DNA of 64,000 nucleotides. Origin: Oscillospiraceae bacterium (lineage in GTDB: Bacteria > Bacillota > Clostridia > Oscillospirales > Oscillospiraceae). A program made the translations under genes and the position numbers. The stretch is taken from assembly GCA_017445385.1 (NCBI GenBank), contig JAFSUG010000023.1, positions 107,773 through 171,772 of the forward strand. The letters are read 5' to 3'. Shown here piece after piece: positions 1 through 9,319 of the stretch. Position 1 is the first letter of the stretch, and the number at the start of each line of letters is the position of its first letter. The notes below the pieces were generated by a model. That model saw only the letters and a program-made list of their open reading frames with translations, was not told the origin of the DNA and did not search any database.

Positions 1-32
1 CGAAGGAAAAGTAAAATACTGAGGGAACGGCT

Positions 33-1064
33 ATGACGATTATTGTTACCGGCGGCGCCGGGTTTATCGGAAGCAATTTCATATTCCATCTGCACAGCGC
101 ACATCCGGAAGACCGGATCGTCTGCATCGACAAGCTGACGTATGCAGGCAACCTCTCAACGCTGCAGAGCGTGATCGGCGCGCCGAATTTCCGCTTCTGC
201 AAGCTGGATATCTGCGACCGCGCCGGCGTGGAAGCGCTTTTTGAGCAGGAGCGGCCGGATATCGTTGTAAACTTTGCGGCGGAGAGCCACGTAGACCGCT
301 CGATTGAGGACCCCGGTGTGTTTTTGAGAACGAATATCATGGGCGTATCGGTGCTGCTCGATGCCTGCCGGAAGTACGGCGTGAGCCGCTTCCACCAGGT
401 CAGCACGGACGAAGTCTACGGCGATCTGCCGCTGGATCGTCCCGATCTGTTCTTTACGGAGCAGACGCCGATCCATGCTTCGAGTCCCTATTCCGCTTCG
501 AAAGCATCTGCGGACCTGCTCGTTCTGGCGTACTGCAGAACCTACGGTCTGCCCGCTACGATCAGCCGCTGCTCGAACAACTACGGCCCGTATCATTTTC
601 CGGAAAAACTGATTCCGCTGATGATCGTCAACTGCCTGCATGATCGTCCGCTGCCGGTTTACGGCGAGGGACTGAACGTGCGCGATTGGCTCTATGTGGA
701 AGACCACTGCCGCGCAATCGATCTGATCATCCGCCGCGGCAGGGTGGGCGAGGTTTATAACGTTGGCGGCCATAACGAGATGCGCAACATTGATATTGTA
801 AAGCTGATCTGCCAAAAGCTCGGCAAGCCGGAATCGCTGATTACCCACGTTGCCGACCGCAAGGGCCATGATCTGCGCTATGCGATCGATCCCGAAAAGA
901 TCCATAAAGAGCTTGGCTGGCTGCCGGAAACGAAATTTGAAGACGGCATCCAAAGAACGATTGATTGGTATCTGGCGAACAGACCGTGGTGGGAAGAGAT
1001 TATCAGCGGCGAATACCAAAACTACTATGAAACGATGTATGGAAATCGGGAGAGGCTCGAATGA
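33..1064 (+). CDS. rfbB: dTDP-glucose 4,6-dehydratase
   Basis: Cytoplasmic SDR enzyme that converts dTDP-glucose to dTDP-4-keto-6-deoxyglucose with bound NAD, the second step of dTDP-L-rhamnose synthesis. The 343-aa length is normal for RfbB/RmlB. The Rossmann motif GGAGFIGS lies at residues 7-14, the STDEVYG segment with the Thr-Asp-Glu active-site residues at 124-130, and the catalytic YxxxK pair at Y153/K157. The start is preceded by GAGGGAACGG. The gene overlaps rfbD by 4 nt (ATGA), so the two are co-translated. rfbA, the nucleotidyltransferase that supplies the substrate, is not in the window and may lie just upstream. Confidence 0.95.
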   Translation: MTIIVTGGAGFIGSNFIFHLHSAHPEDRIVCIDKLTYAGNLSTLQSVIGAPNFRFCKLDICDRAGVEALFEQERPDIVVNFAAESHVDRSIEDPGVFLRTNIMGVSVLLDACRKYGVSRFHQVSTDEVYGDLPLDRPDLFFTEQTPIHASSPYSASKASADLLVLAYCRTYGLPATISRCSNNYGPYHFPEKLIPLMIVNCLHDRPLPVYGEGLNVRDWLYVEDHCRAIDLIIRRGRVGEVYNVGGHNEMRNIDIVKLICQKLGKPESLITHVADRKGHDLRYAIDPEKIHKELGWLPETKFEDGIQRTIDWYLANRPWWEEIISGEYQNYYETMYGNRERLE

Positions 1065-1933
1065 AGGTTTTTGTTACCGGCGTTGGCGGTCAGCTCGGGC
1101 ATGACGTGCTATTGCAGCTGCGTTCGCGCGGCCATACGGCGATCGGCTCGGATCTGCTGCCGCCGTGCGACGTGACGCTCGATATTACCGACCCTGCCGC
1201 CGTAAAAAATGCAATCGCGCAGGCGAAGCCCGATGCGGTGATCCACTGCGCGGCATGGACGGCGGTGGACGCAGCCGAAGCGGAGGAAAACCGCGAAAAG
1301 GTTTTCGCCATCAATGCCGGCGGCACGGAGAATCTGGCGCGCGCCTGCAAAGCCGTTGGCGCGGAGATGCTCTATATCAGCACCGACTACGTTTTCGGCG
1401 GCAAGGGCGAACGCCCGTGGCAGCCGGACGATACCGATTTTGCGCCGCTGAACGTTTACGGGCAGTCCAAACTGGAAGGCGAAAAAGCCGTAGCGCGCAA
1501 CTTGGAGCGGTATTATATCGTGCGGATTGCGTGGGTTTTCGGCAAAAACGGAAAGAATTTTGTGAAAACGATGCTGAACGTCGGAAAGACGCATGATACG
1601 GTGCGCGTTGTGAACGATCAGATCGGAACGCCGACCTATACTTGGGATCTTGCGCGATTACTGATTGACATGATCGAATCAAAGCGGTATGGTTATTACC
1701 ATGCAACGAATGAAGGCGGCTATATCAGCTGGTACGATTTCGCAAAGGAGATCTATCGGCAGGCAGGTATGCAAACGGCGGTGCAGCCTGTTACTACGGC
1801 GGAATACGGCGTATCCGCTGCGGCGCGTCCGGAAAACAGCCGCATGGATAAACGCAAGCTTTCCGAGCAGGGGTTCGAGCCGCTGCCGGATTGGCGCGAT
1901 GCGCTCAGCCGCTACCTCAAGGAGCTTGAATAG
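1061..1933 (+). CDS. rfbD: dTDP-4-dehydrorhamnose reductase
   Basis: Last enzyme of dTDP-L-rhamnose synthesis. It reduces dTDP-4-keto-L-rhamnose with NAD(P)H in the cytoplasm. The 290-aa protein has the N-terminal GxxGxxG motif (G7, G10, G13), the STDYVF segment at about residues 107-112, and the catalytic YxxxK at Y133/K137. It lies between rfbB (4-nt overlap) and rfbC (2-nt gap), a continuous rhamnose operon in the order B-D-C. Rhamnose made here probably feeds cell-wall polysaccharide, but no glycosyltransferase is visible nearby. Confidence 0.94.
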   Translation: MKVFVTGVGGQLGHDVLLQLRSRGHTAIGSDLLPPCDVTLDITDPAAVKNAIAQAKPDAVIHCAAWTAVDAAEAEENREKVFAINAGGTENLARACKAVGAEMLYISTDYVFGGKGERPWQPDDTDFAPLNVYGQSKLEGEKAVARNLERYYIVRIAWVFGKNGKNFVKTMLNVGKTHDTVRVVNDQIGTPTYTWDLARLLIDMIESKRYGYYHATNEGGYISWYDFAKEIYRQAGMQTAVQPVTTAEYGVSAAARPENSRMDKRKLSEQGFEPLPDWRDALSRYLKELE

Positions 1934-1935
1934 CT

Positions 1936-2526
1936 ATGGGACAGATTCAAATTGAAAAGGACGTCGGCGGCATAGCCGGTCTCTGCGTCATTACGCCGGC
2001 GCTGCATGGCGACAGCCGCGGATGGTTCATGGAAACGTACAGCCGCCGCGATCTGGAAGAAGCGGGGCTTGAGATCAGCTTCGTGCAGGACAACCAGAGC
2101 ATGAGCAAAAAAGGCGTGCTGCGCGGCTTGCATTTCCAAAAGCGGTATCCGCAAACAAAGCTCGTGCGCGTTGTGCAGGGCGCGGTTTTTGACGTTGCGG
2201 TGGATCTGCGGCGCGGCTCGGAAACGTTCGGCAAATGGTACGGCGTGGAGCTGACGGCGGAGAACCGAAAGCAGTTTTTGATACCGCGCGGCTTTGCGCA
2301 TGGCTTCCTGGTGCTGAGCGATACTGCGCAGTTCTGCTATAAATGCGATGACTTCTACCATCCGAACGATGAAGGCGGCATCGCCTGGAACGATCCGGAA
2401 ATCGGGATCGTTTGGCCGGGCGTAAAAGATGGAAAGTTATCGGATGGCACGATGCTGAATTTAAGCGAAAAAGATCAAAATTGGGGCGGACTGAGCCGCT
2501 TTTTGCAAGAGGAGAGAGAAGCATGA
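1936..2526 (+). CDS. rfbC: dTDP-4-dehydrorhamnose 3,5-epimerase
   Basis: Cupin-fold epimerase that inverts C3 and C5 of dTDP-4-keto-6-deoxyglucose to give the L-lyxo sugar reduced by RfbD. The 196-aa length fits RmlC. The catalytic His is in LRGLHFQ (H66), and the aromatic residues correspond to the family's active-site tyrosines in YKCDDFYHP (Y135 and Y141). The stop overlaps the next start by ATGA, linking the rhamnose genes to the following UDP-sugar genes in one transcript. Confidence 0.94.
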   Translation: MGQIQIEKDVGGIAGLCVITPALHGDSRGWFMETYSRRDLEEAGLEISFVQDNQSMSKKGVLRGLHFQKRYPQTKLVRVVQGAVFDVAVDLRRGSETFGKWYGVELTAENRKQFLIPRGFAHGFLVLSDTAQFCYKCDDFYHPNDEGGIAWNDPEIGIVWPGVKDGKLSDGTMLNLSEKDQNWGGLSRFLQEEREA

Positions 2527-3563
2527 GCTTATTCAAAGGAAAAACGTTAATGATCACCGGCGGAACGGGCAGCTTCGGCAATACCGTGCTGAACCGTTTT
2601 CTCGCAACCGACCTCGGCGAGATCCGCGTTTTCTCGCGCGATGAGAAAAAGCAGGATGATATGCGCCATGAGTTCCAGGCGAAGTACCCGGAGCTGGCTG
2701 AAAAGATCAGCTTCTACATCGGCGACGTGCGCGATATCGCGTCCGTTCGCGCCGCGATGCACGGCGTAGATTATATCTTCCATGCCGCCGCGCTCAAGCA
2801 GGTACCCTCGTGCGAGTTCTTCCCCGTTGAAGCGGTGAAGACGAACGTGCTCGGCACGGATAACGTGCTGACCGCCGCAATTGACGAAGGCGTTGAAACC
2901 GTGATCTGCCTGTCCACAGATAAGGCGGCGTATCCCGTAAACGCAATGGGTACGAGCAAGGCGATGATGGAAAAGGTCGTTGTTGCAAAGAGCCGCCAGT
3001 CGAAGAAGACGAAAATCTGCTGCACGCGCTACGGCAACGTCATGTGCAGCCGCGGCAGCGTGATTCCGCTTTGGATCGACCAGATCCGCGCCGGCGACCC
3101 CATCACAATCACCGACGGCACGATGACGCGCTTTATTATGAGCCTCGATGAGGCGGTCGATCTCGTTCTGTTTGCGTTCGAGCATGGCGAAAACGGCGAT
3201 ATTCTCGTTCAGAAAGCGCCTGCCTGCACGATCAAAACACAGGCGGAGGCAGTCTGCGAACTGTTTGGCGGCGATAAAAACGCAATCAAGACTATCGGCA
3301 TCCGCCATGGCGAAAAGATGTATGAAACGCTGCTGACGAATGAAGAATGCGCCCACGCGATCGACATGGGCAACTTCTACCGCGTGCCGTGCGACAAGCG
3401 CGGATTGAACTATGATAAGTATTTCACGCAGGGCAGCACCGACCGCAATCCGCTCACCGAATTCAACAGCAATAATACGGAGCTGCTGAATGTGGAGCAG
3501 GTCAAAGAAAAGCTGCTTTCGCTTGCCTATATCCGCGGCCGCCTTGCGGAGGAAGAGGGATGA
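2523..3563 (+). CDS. UDP-GlcNAc 4,6-dehydratase (5-inverting), CapE/FnlA type
   Basis: 346-aa extended SDR enzyme of the polysaccharide-biosynthesis CapD/CapE group. It is predicted to convert UDP-GlcNAc to a 4-keto-6-deoxy-L-hexose intermediate for L-FucNAc-type sugars. The Rossmann motif GGTGSFG is at residues 13-19 and STDK at 131-134. The usual SDR tyrosine is replaced by methionine in NAMGTSK (M142, K146), the MxxxK form reported for CapE-type 5-inverting enzymes rather than FlaA1/PseB. The ATG at 2523 was chosen because it overlaps the rfbC stop and follows AGGAGAGAAGC; a longer frame opens at 2412 but would run through rfbC. The adjacent CapF-type gene supports the CapE assignment. Confidence 0.85.
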   Translation: MSLFKGKTLMITGGTGSFGNTVLNRFLATDLGEIRVFSRDEKKQDDMRHEFQAKYPELAEKISFYIGDVRDIASVRAAMHGVDYIFHAAALKQVPSCEFFPVEAVKTNVLGTDNVLTAAIDEGVETVICLSTDKAAYPVNAMGTSKAMMEKVVVAKSRQSKKTKICCTRYGNVMCSRGSVIPLWIDQIRAGDPITITDGTMTRFIMSLDEAVDLVLFAFEHGENGDILVQKAPACTIKTQAEAVCELFGGDKNAIKTIGIRHGEKMYETLLTNEECAHAIDMGNFYRVPCDKRGLNYDKYFTQGSTDRNPLTEFNSNNTELLNVEQVKEKLLSLAYIRGRLAEEEG

Positions 3564-4795
3564 ACGTACTCGTAACCGGCGCAAAGGGGTTTGTCGGCAG
3601 AAACCTTGTTGAGAACCTCAAGGCGATCCGCGATGGAAAAAACCGCACGCGCCCGGCGCTTTCGATCGGGGAGATCTTTGAATACGATCTCGATACCGAT
3701 CCTGCGTTGCTCAACGAATTGTGCAAGGCTGCGGACTTCGTCTGCAATCTTGCCGGCGTCAACCGCCCGACCGATCCGGCGGATTTCCAAAAGGGCAATT
3801 TCGGCTTTGCCTCCACGCTGCTCGAAACGCTGAAGAAAAACGGGAATCGCTGCCCGGTGATGCTTTCGTCATCTTTGCAGGCAACGCTTGCAGGCAGGTT
3901 TGGCACGAGCGAATACGGCTTGAGCAAAAAAGCCGGCGAGGAGCTGTTCTTCGCGTACAGCGCGGAAACAGGCGCGCCGGTGTACGTTTACCGGTTCCCG
4001 AATCTTGCCGGCAAATGGGTGCGCCCGAACTATAATTCCGCCGTTGCAACGTTCTGCAACAACGTCGCGAACGATCTGCCCATCACCGTGAACGATCCGG
4101 CGGTGGAGCTGGAGCTGCTGTTTATCGATGATCTTCTGGAAGAGCTTTTCGACGCGATGGAGGGGCATCCCCACCGCGCCGAGTATCCGAAAACGGGCGA
4201 AACCGTGGACGGCGCAGTGTACGACGGCTTGACGCCGCACCCCTGCGCGGACGGGAAATACTGCTATGCGCCCGTTACGCATAAGGCAACGCTCGGCTAC
4301 ATTGTGGACTGCCTGCATACGTTCCGCGATCAGCCGCAAACGCTTTTGATGCCGCGCATTGCGCCGGGCAGCTTTGAAAAGAAGCTGTATTCGATGTATC
4401 TGTCCTACCTGCCGAAAGAGAAAGTCGCGTTCGATCTCAAGATGAACTGCGATGACCGCGGCAGCTTTACGGAGCTGCTGAAAACGGCGGATCACGGGCA
4501 GTTTTCCGTGAACGTTTCCAAGCCGGGGATTACGAAAGGACAGCACTGGCACAACAGCAAATGGGAGTTTTTCATCGTTGTAAGCGGCAAGGCGCTGATC
4601 CGCGAGCGGAAGCTCGGCACAGATGAAGTGATCGAATTTGCGGTTTCCGGCGATCGCGTTCAGGCGGTGCACATGCTGCCGGGGTATACCCACAGCATCG
4701 TAAACCTCTCTGAAACCGAGCCGCTCGTAACGCTCATGTGGGCAAACGAGCAGTTCGACCCGAACCATCCCGATACGTTTTTTGAGGAAGTCTGA
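3560..4795 (+). CDS. CapF/FnlB-type UDP-sugar C4-reductase with cupin domain
   Basis: 411-aa two-domain protein. The N-terminal SDR domain (GAKGFVG near residues 7-13) would reduce the 4-keto intermediate made by the preceding enzyme. The C-terminal ~120 residues form a cupin-like domain (GQHWHNSKWEFF, then ALIRER), as in Staphylococcus CapF, where the cupin has epimerase activity. The length matches CapF/FnlB rather than single-domain reductases. It overlaps the upstream gene by ATGA. The third enzyme of the UDP-L-FucNAc route, a UDP-GlcNAc 2-epimerase-like CapG/FnlC, does not follow, so the end product is uncertain. Confidence 0.85.
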   Translation: MNVLVTGAKGFVGRNLVENLKAIRDGKNRTRPALSIGEIFEYDLDTDPALLNELCKAADFVCNLAGVNRPTDPADFQKGNFGFASTLLETLKKNGNRCPVMLSSSLQATLAGRFGTSEYGLSKKAGEELFFAYSAETGAPVYVYRFPNLAGKWVRPNYNSAVATFCNNVANDLPITVNDPAVELELLFIDDLLEELFDAMEGHPHRAEYPKTGETVDGAVYDGLTPHPCADGKYCYAPVTHKATLGYIVDCLHTFRDQPQTLLMPRIAPGSFEKKLYSMYLSYLPKEKVAFDLKMNCDDRGSFTELLKTADHGQFSVNVSKPGITKGQHWHNSKWEFFIVVSGKALIRERKLGTDEVIEFAVSGDRVQAVHMLPGYTHSIVNLSETEPLVTLMWANEQFDPNHPDTFFEEV

Positions 4796-5272
4796 ATGCA
4801 CATATCTGAAAAACGCAGCGCGTTTGCCTACGGCTTTTTGGCGCTGCTGATTATTGCTTTTATCTTTACGCGGTCGCTGAAACCGGCGGAGCTTTCCGGC
4901 GCGGAAAGCGAGGCGGTTATGGGCTTTTTGCGGCAGATTATCGGGCTTTTCATTCGCCTTCCCGAAGCGCAGGACGATTATCTCGTGCGCAAGATCGCGC
5001 ATTTTTGCGAATTTGCCGCGCTCGGTTTTTCGGTGAAGGGACTGTTCACCTCCGTCGGCACAATGCGAGGGCAGACGCTGCGCTCTCTGCCGCTGCTTTT
5101 CTGCCTGCTTACGGCAATCAGCGATGAGCTGCTGCAAACGCTGATCCCGGGCAGAAGCTGCGAGGTCAAGGACGTTGTAATCGATTTCTGCGGCAGCCTC
5201 TGCGGTGTTGGCGTGATGCTGCTGGCGCAGTATTTGCGCAAAAAGCGCCTGATGCGGAAAAGTCACTGTTGA
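4796..5272 (+). CDS. VanZ-like membrane protein
   Basis: 158-aa protein with about four hydrophobic segments and the VanZ family hallmarks: RKIAHFCEFAALG around residues 65-77, the DELLQ motif, then PGRSCEVKDVVIDFCG. VanZ relatives are integral membrane proteins linked to cell-envelope function and, in vanA clusters, to low-level teicoplanin resistance; their biochemical role is not settled. The ATG directly abuts the CapF stop, so it is the last gene of the sugar operon. No vanA/vanHX genes are nearby, so glycopeptide resistance is not implied. Confidence 0.8.
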   Translation: MHISEKRSAFAYGFLALLIIAFIFTRSLKPAELSGAESEAVMGFLRQIIGLFIRLPEAQDDYLVRKIAHFCEFAALGFSVKGLFTSVGTMRGQTLRSLPLLFCLLTAISDELLQTLIPGRSCEVKDVVIDFCGSLCGVGVMLLAQYLRKKRLMRKSHC

Positions 5273-5296
5273 CTTTGCAAATTTATGTGCTAAAGT
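5269..5296 (+). promoter_or_regulatory. Probable promoter for the aminotransferase gene
   Basis: TTGACT (5269-5274) and TAAAGT (5291-5296) are separated by 16 bp, in a short AT-rich gap with AAGGGG before the downstream ATG. The -35 box overlaps the end of the VanZ-like gene. This is a consensus match only. Confidence 0.45.
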
Positions 5297-5329
5297 GACA
5301 GCATCAGAAATTTTTAAGGGGAAATTACC

Positions 5330-6496
5330 ATGCAGGAAATGAGCCGCAAAAACCGTTTGTTCACAGATTCCGTGATCCGCCGCATGACGCGCATTGCCAT
5401 CGCGGAAAACGCCATCAACCTGGCGCAGGGATTCCCCGACTTTGACCCGCCCAAGGCGCTGACCGACCGTCTGCGTGAAGTTTCGAGCGAAGGTCCGCAC
5501 CAATACCCCATCACGATGGGCGCGCCGAATTTCCGAGCGGCGCTTGCGCGCAAATGCGGCAGATTTATGGGCAGAACGCTCGATCCCGAAACGGAGATCG
5601 TTGTTACAATCGGCTCCACCGAAGCGATGGTGGATACGATCTTTGCGCTGACGAACCCCGGCGATAAGATCATCATGTTCTCGCCGTACTTTGAAAACTA
5701 CCGCGCGCAGGCGATCTTCGCCGATTGCGAGCCGATCTTCGTTCCGCTCAATCCGCCTCAATTCGGCTTTGATCCCGAAGTGCTGGAGGATGCGTTCCGC
5801 AAGGGCGCAAAGGCGATTCTGATCTGCAACCCCTCGAATCCCAGCGGCAAGGTTTTCACCTATGACGAGCTGAAGCTGATTGCGGATCTCTGCATCAAAT
5901 ATGATACGTTCGCCATCATGGACGAGGTTTATGAGCATATCGTCTATGATGACAACAAGCATATCTATATGAACAGCCTGCCCGGCATGTGGGAGCGCAC
6001 GGTCAGCTGCTCCAGCCTTTCCAAAACGTATTCCATCACGGGCTGGCGTCTCGGCTACGCCATCGCGCCCAAGGAGATCATGGACCGCATCAAGCAGTAC
6101 CATGATTTCAACGCCGTCGGCGCGCCTTCGCCGCTGATGGAAGCTGCCGTTGTGGGGCTCGATATGCCGGATAGCTACTACGAAGAATTCGGCGCGCACT
6201 ATGCGCACATGAAGGAAATCTTCACAACCGGGCTCAAGGAGATCGGCATTCCGTTTACGGATCCGCAGGGCACCTATTTCGTGCTTGCAGACATTGGCCC
6301 GTATATGAAAAAAGGGCAGACGGACGTGGAGTTCTGCGAAGAGATGGTTAAAAAAGTCGGCGTTGCGTGCGTTCCCGGCACGTCGTTCTTCCGGGAGGAC
6401 GTGCAGAACATCGTGCGCCTGCACTTTGCGAAGAAAGATGAAACGCTCTATGCGGCGCTGGATCGACTTTCTAAGCTCAAGGAAAAAATGGCGTAA
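5330..6496 (+). CDS. PLP-dependent aminotransferase, class I/II
   Basis: 388-aa fold-type I aminotransferase. The PLP lysine is K232 in SLSKTYSITGWRLGY, and the cofactor-contacting residues NPSNPSG (from N167), D198 and Y201 (MDEVYEH) are present. A C-terminal arginine that would bind the substrate carboxylate lies in NIVRLHFAK. The motif set resembles subgroup I-gamma enzymes (aspartate, aromatic or kynurenine aminotransferases); the amino-acid specificity cannot be read from the sequence. The gene is monocistronic, with its own promoter and a terminator right after the stop. An in-frame ATG at 5339 is an alternative start. Confidence 0.88.
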   Translation: MQEMSRKNRLFTDSVIRRMTRIAIAENAINLAQGFPDFDPPKALTDRLREVSSEGPHQYPITMGAPNFRAALARKCGRFMGRTLDPETEIVVTIGSTEAMVDTIFALTNPGDKIIMFSPYFENYRAQAIFADCEPIFVPLNPPQFGFDPEVLEDAFRKGAKAILICNPSNPSGKVFTYDELKLIADLCIKYDTFAIMDEVYEHIVYDDNKHIYMNSLPGMWERTVSCSSLSKTYSITGWRLGYAIAPKEIMDRIKQYHDFNAVGAPSPLMEAAVVGLDMPDSYYEEFGAHYAHMKEIFTTGLKEIGIPFTDPQGTYFVLADIGPYMKKGQTDVEFCEEMVKKVGVACVPGTSFFREDVQNIVRLHFAKKDETLYAALDRLSKLKEKMA

Positions 6497-6500
6497 AATT

Positions 6501-6536
6501 ATGACCGCTTGCCTCCGGCAAACGGTCATTTTTTTC
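6501..6536 (+). terminator. Intrinsic terminator after the aminotransferase
   Basis: Stem ATGACCG...CGGTCAT with inner TTGCC/GGCAA helix and TCC loop, followed by a T run. It separates the aminotransferase from secA. Confidence 0.85.
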
Positions 6537-6556
6537 TTTTCATCCGTTCGGGTTTG

Positions 6557-6565
6557 TGGTATAAT
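6557..6565 (+). promoter_or_regulatory. Extended -10 promoter of secA
   Basis: TGGTATAAT (6557-6565) is an extended -10 element, with no strong -35 box upstream. It lies 40 nt before the SecA start, in the gap after the terminator. Confidence 0.55.
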
Positions 6566-6604
6566 AACTCTGATTTGGATATTTTTCCGTTTAGGAGTGA
6601 AACT

Positions 6605-9319
6605 ATGGGACTGATTACAAAGATTTTCGGCACGCGCTCTGAGCATGAGGTCAAGCGCGTAATGCCGCTTGTGAACAAGATCCTTGCGATGGAAGCGGAC
6701 TATAAGGCGCTCAGCGATGAGGCGCTTTCCGCCAAGACAGCTGAATTCCGCGAGCGCCTTGCAAACGGCGAAACGCTCGATGCGCTCTTGCCGGAAGCGT
6801 TTGCCGCCGCGCGTGAAGCGGCGGATCGCGTGCTTGGCATGCGTCCGTACCCCGTGCAGCTCATCGGCGGCATCATTTTGCACCAGGGCCGCATCGCGGA
6901 GATGAAAACCGGCGAAGGCAAAACGCTCGTTGCGATCCTGCCGGCGTATCTCAATGCGCTGACCGGCCGCGGCGTGCATATCGTAACCGTGAACGATTAT
7001 CTTGCCAAGCGCGACTCGGAGTGGATGGGCAAGGTTTACCGCTTCATGGGGCTGAAGGTCGGTCTGATCGTGCATGATCTCTCGCCGGATCAGCGCCGCG
7101 AAGCATACAACGCCGATATTACCTACTGCACCAATAACGAGCTTGGCTTTGATTATCTACGCGATAATATGGCGCTTTATAAGCAGGAAATGGTGCAGCG
7201 CGAGCATTATTTTGCCATCGTGGACGAGGTGGACTCGATCCTCATCGATGAGGCGAGAACGCCGCTGATCATCTCCGGCATGGGCGAGGAATCCACCAAG
7301 CTCTATGAGATGGCGGACTTCTTCGTATCGCGCCTGAAAAAGCAGGTTTTCGCAACGACCGATGAAAAAGAAGTGCAGGACGATTACGATTGCGATTACA
7401 TCGTAGATGAAAAAGCGCGCAGCGTATCGCTGACGGCTGCCGGCATCAAAAAGGCGGAGGAATACTTCGGCGTTGAAAACCTCGCAGACGTTGAAAATAC
7501 AACGCTTGCGCACCATATCAACCAGGCGATGCGCGCAAGAGGCCTTATGAAGCGCGATATCGACTACGTCGTAAAGGACGGGCAGGTCATCATCGTTGAT
7601 GAGTTTACCGGCCGCCTTATGTACGGCAGACGCTATAACGAAGGGCTGCATCAGGCGATCGAGGCAAAAGAGGGCGTTGAGGTTGCGCATGAGAGCAAAA
7701 CGCTTGCAACCATTACGTTCCAAAATTTCTTCCGCCTGTATGAAAAGCTCTCCGGCATGACCGGCACCGCGCTGACGGAGGAAGCGGAATTCAGCAATAC
7801 GTATAATCTGGACGTTGTTGAGATTCCCACAAATAAACCCGTTATCCGCAAGGACGATCCGGACTGCGTTTACAAAACCGAAGCCGGTAAGTTCCGCGCG
7901 GTTATCGCGCAGATTCGGCAGTGCCACGAAAAGGGACAGCCCGTTCTGGTGGGCACGATCTCAATTGAAAAATCCGAGCTGCTTTCCAAGCTCCTCAAGC
8001 GCGAGGGCATCGCGCATAACGTGCTGAACGCGAAGCACCATGAAAAAGAAGCGGAGATCGTTGCGCAGGCCGGCAAATTCGGCGCGGTCACGATTGCAAC
8101 GAATATGGCAGGCCGCGGCACGGACATCATGCTCGGCGGCAACGCGGAGTTCCTTGCAAAGAACGATCTGCGCAAGCAGGGCATGGATGAGGCGCTGATC
8201 GCGGAGAGCAATTCCTTTGCCGAAACCGATGATCCCGAAATCCTCGCTGCGCGCGCGGCATATAACGCGGCGTATAAAAAGCACAAGCAGGAGATCGCGG
8301 GCGAGGCGGAGCGCGTGCGCGAAGCAGGCGGCCTGTTTATCATTGGCACGGAGCGGCATGAAAGCCGCCGAATCGATAATCAGCTGCGCGGCAGATCCGG
8401 CCGCCAGGGCGATCCGGGCGAAACGCGCTTCTATCTTTCGATGGAAGACGACGTTATGCGTCTGTTCGGCTCGGAGCGCGTCATGGGCATGATGGATACC
8501 CTCGGCATCGACGAGGATACGCCGATCGACGCGAAGATCCTTTCCGGCGCAATCGAAAACGCGCAGAAGACGGTGGAAGGCCGCAACTTCCAGGCGCGTA
8601 AGAGCACGCTGGAATATGATGACGTTATGAACACGCAGCGGCAGGTCGTCTATGAGCAGCGCCGCAAGGTGCTCGATGGCGAGGACCTGCAGGCAAGCAT
8701 TCAGTCGATGCTCCGCAGCGTTGTCAGCATGAATGTGCAAAGCGTGCTCGGGCAGGGCGGCAGCGTGCAGCAGGCGCTTGCGCAGTTTGAGGGGCTCTAT
8801 TTCTCGAAGGGCGCGGTTTCCGCCGATACGCCGGAAGCGGAACTGGAAGAGGCTGTACTTGCGCAGTGCGAAAAGACCTACGAGCGCAAGACGCAGGAAA
8901 TCGGCGAGCAGATGATGCGTGAGCTTGAGCGCGTAATTATGCTGCGCGTTGTAGACGAATACTGGATGGACCACATCGACGCGATGACCGAGCTGCGCCA
9001 GGGCGTAGCGCTGCGCGCGTTTGGGCAGACCGATCCCGTGATCGTCTATAAAAAAGAGGGCTATGATATGTTCATGGCGATGAACACCGCGATCCGCGAG
9101 GAAACCATCCGCCGCCTGTTTGCGTTCCGCCTGAAAAAGGAGGAAGCAATCAAGCGCGAGCGCGTTGCGAAGATCACTGCGGAGGGCAGCGGCGATCATA
9201 CCGTGAAAAAACAGCCGGTTGTAAAGAAAATCAAAGTCGGGCGGAACGATCCCTGCCCGTGCGGCAGCGGCAAGAAATATAAAAACTGCTGCCTCGATAA
9301 GGATTTGGCGCAGCGATGA
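6605..9319 (+). CDS. secA: Protein translocase ATPase SecA
   Basis: Motor ATPase that pushes preproteins through the SecYEG channel at the cytoplasmic membrane. The 904-aa protein has Walker A KTGEGKT at residues 101-107, the DEAD-like box [15 protein letters not shown] from about residue 206, the helicase motif MAGRGTDI, and the [20 protein letters not shown] segment. At the C-terminus is the zinc/SecB-binding tail [13 protein letters not shown]. The start at 6605 follows TTTAGGAGTG; a longer frame from 6509 would run through the terminator and promoter. The stop overlaps the next gene by ATGA. No second secA is seen here. Confidence 0.97.
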   Translation: MGLITKIFGTRSEHEVKRVMPLVNKILAMEADYKALSDEALSAKTAEFRERLANGETLDALLPEAFAAAREAADRVLGMRPYPVQLIGGIILHQGRIAEMKTGEGKTLVAILPAYLNALTGRGVHIVTVNDYLAKRDSEWMGKVYRFMGLKVGLIVHDLSPDQRREAYNADITYCTNNELGFDYLRDNMALYKQEMVQREHYFAIVDEVDSILIDEARTPLIISGMGEESTKLYEMADFFVSRLKKQVFATTDEKEVQDDYDCDYIVDEKARSVSLTAAGIKKAEEYFGVENLADVENTTLAHHINQAMRARGLMKRDIDYVVKDGQVIIVDEFTGRLMYGRRYNEGLHQAIEAKEGVEVAHESKTLATITFQNFFRLYEKLSGMTGTALTEEAEFSNTYNLDVVEIPTNKPVIRKDDPDCVYKTEAGKFRAVIAQIRQCHEKGQPVLVGTISIEKSELLSKLLKREGIAHNVLNAKHHEKEAEIVAQAGKFGAVTIATNMAGRGTDIMLGGNAEFLAKNDLRKQGMDEALIAESNSFAETDDPEILAARAAYNAAYKKHKQEIAGEAERVREAGGLFIIGTERHESRRIDNQLRGRSGRQGDPGETRFYLSMEDDVMRLFGSERVMGMMDTLGIDEDTPIDAKILSGAIENAQKTVEGRNFQARKSTLEYDDVMNTQRQVVYEQRRKVLDGEDLQASIQSMLRSVVSMNVQSVLGQGGSVQQALAQFEGLYFSKGAVSADTPEAELEEAVLAQCEKTYERKTQEIGEQMMRELERVIMLRVVDEYWMDHIDAMTELRQGVALRAFGQTDPVIVYKKEGYDMFMAMNTAIREETIRRLFAFRLKKEEAIKRERVAKITAEGSGDHTVKKQPVVKKIKVGRNDPCPCGSGKKYKNCCLDKDLAQR

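Noticed and set aside
4796..5272. Glycopeptide-resistance determinant (VanZ)
   Set aside because: VanZ-like proteins are widespread; no vanH, vanA or vanX genes are nearby and ddl at 33353 looks standard.
3869..7075. 1068-aa open frame on the minus strand
   Set aside because: It lies opposite capF, the VanZ-like gene, the aminotransferase and secA, has the His/Arg-rich composition of an antisense mirror frame, and crosses the terminator and promoters at 6501-6565.
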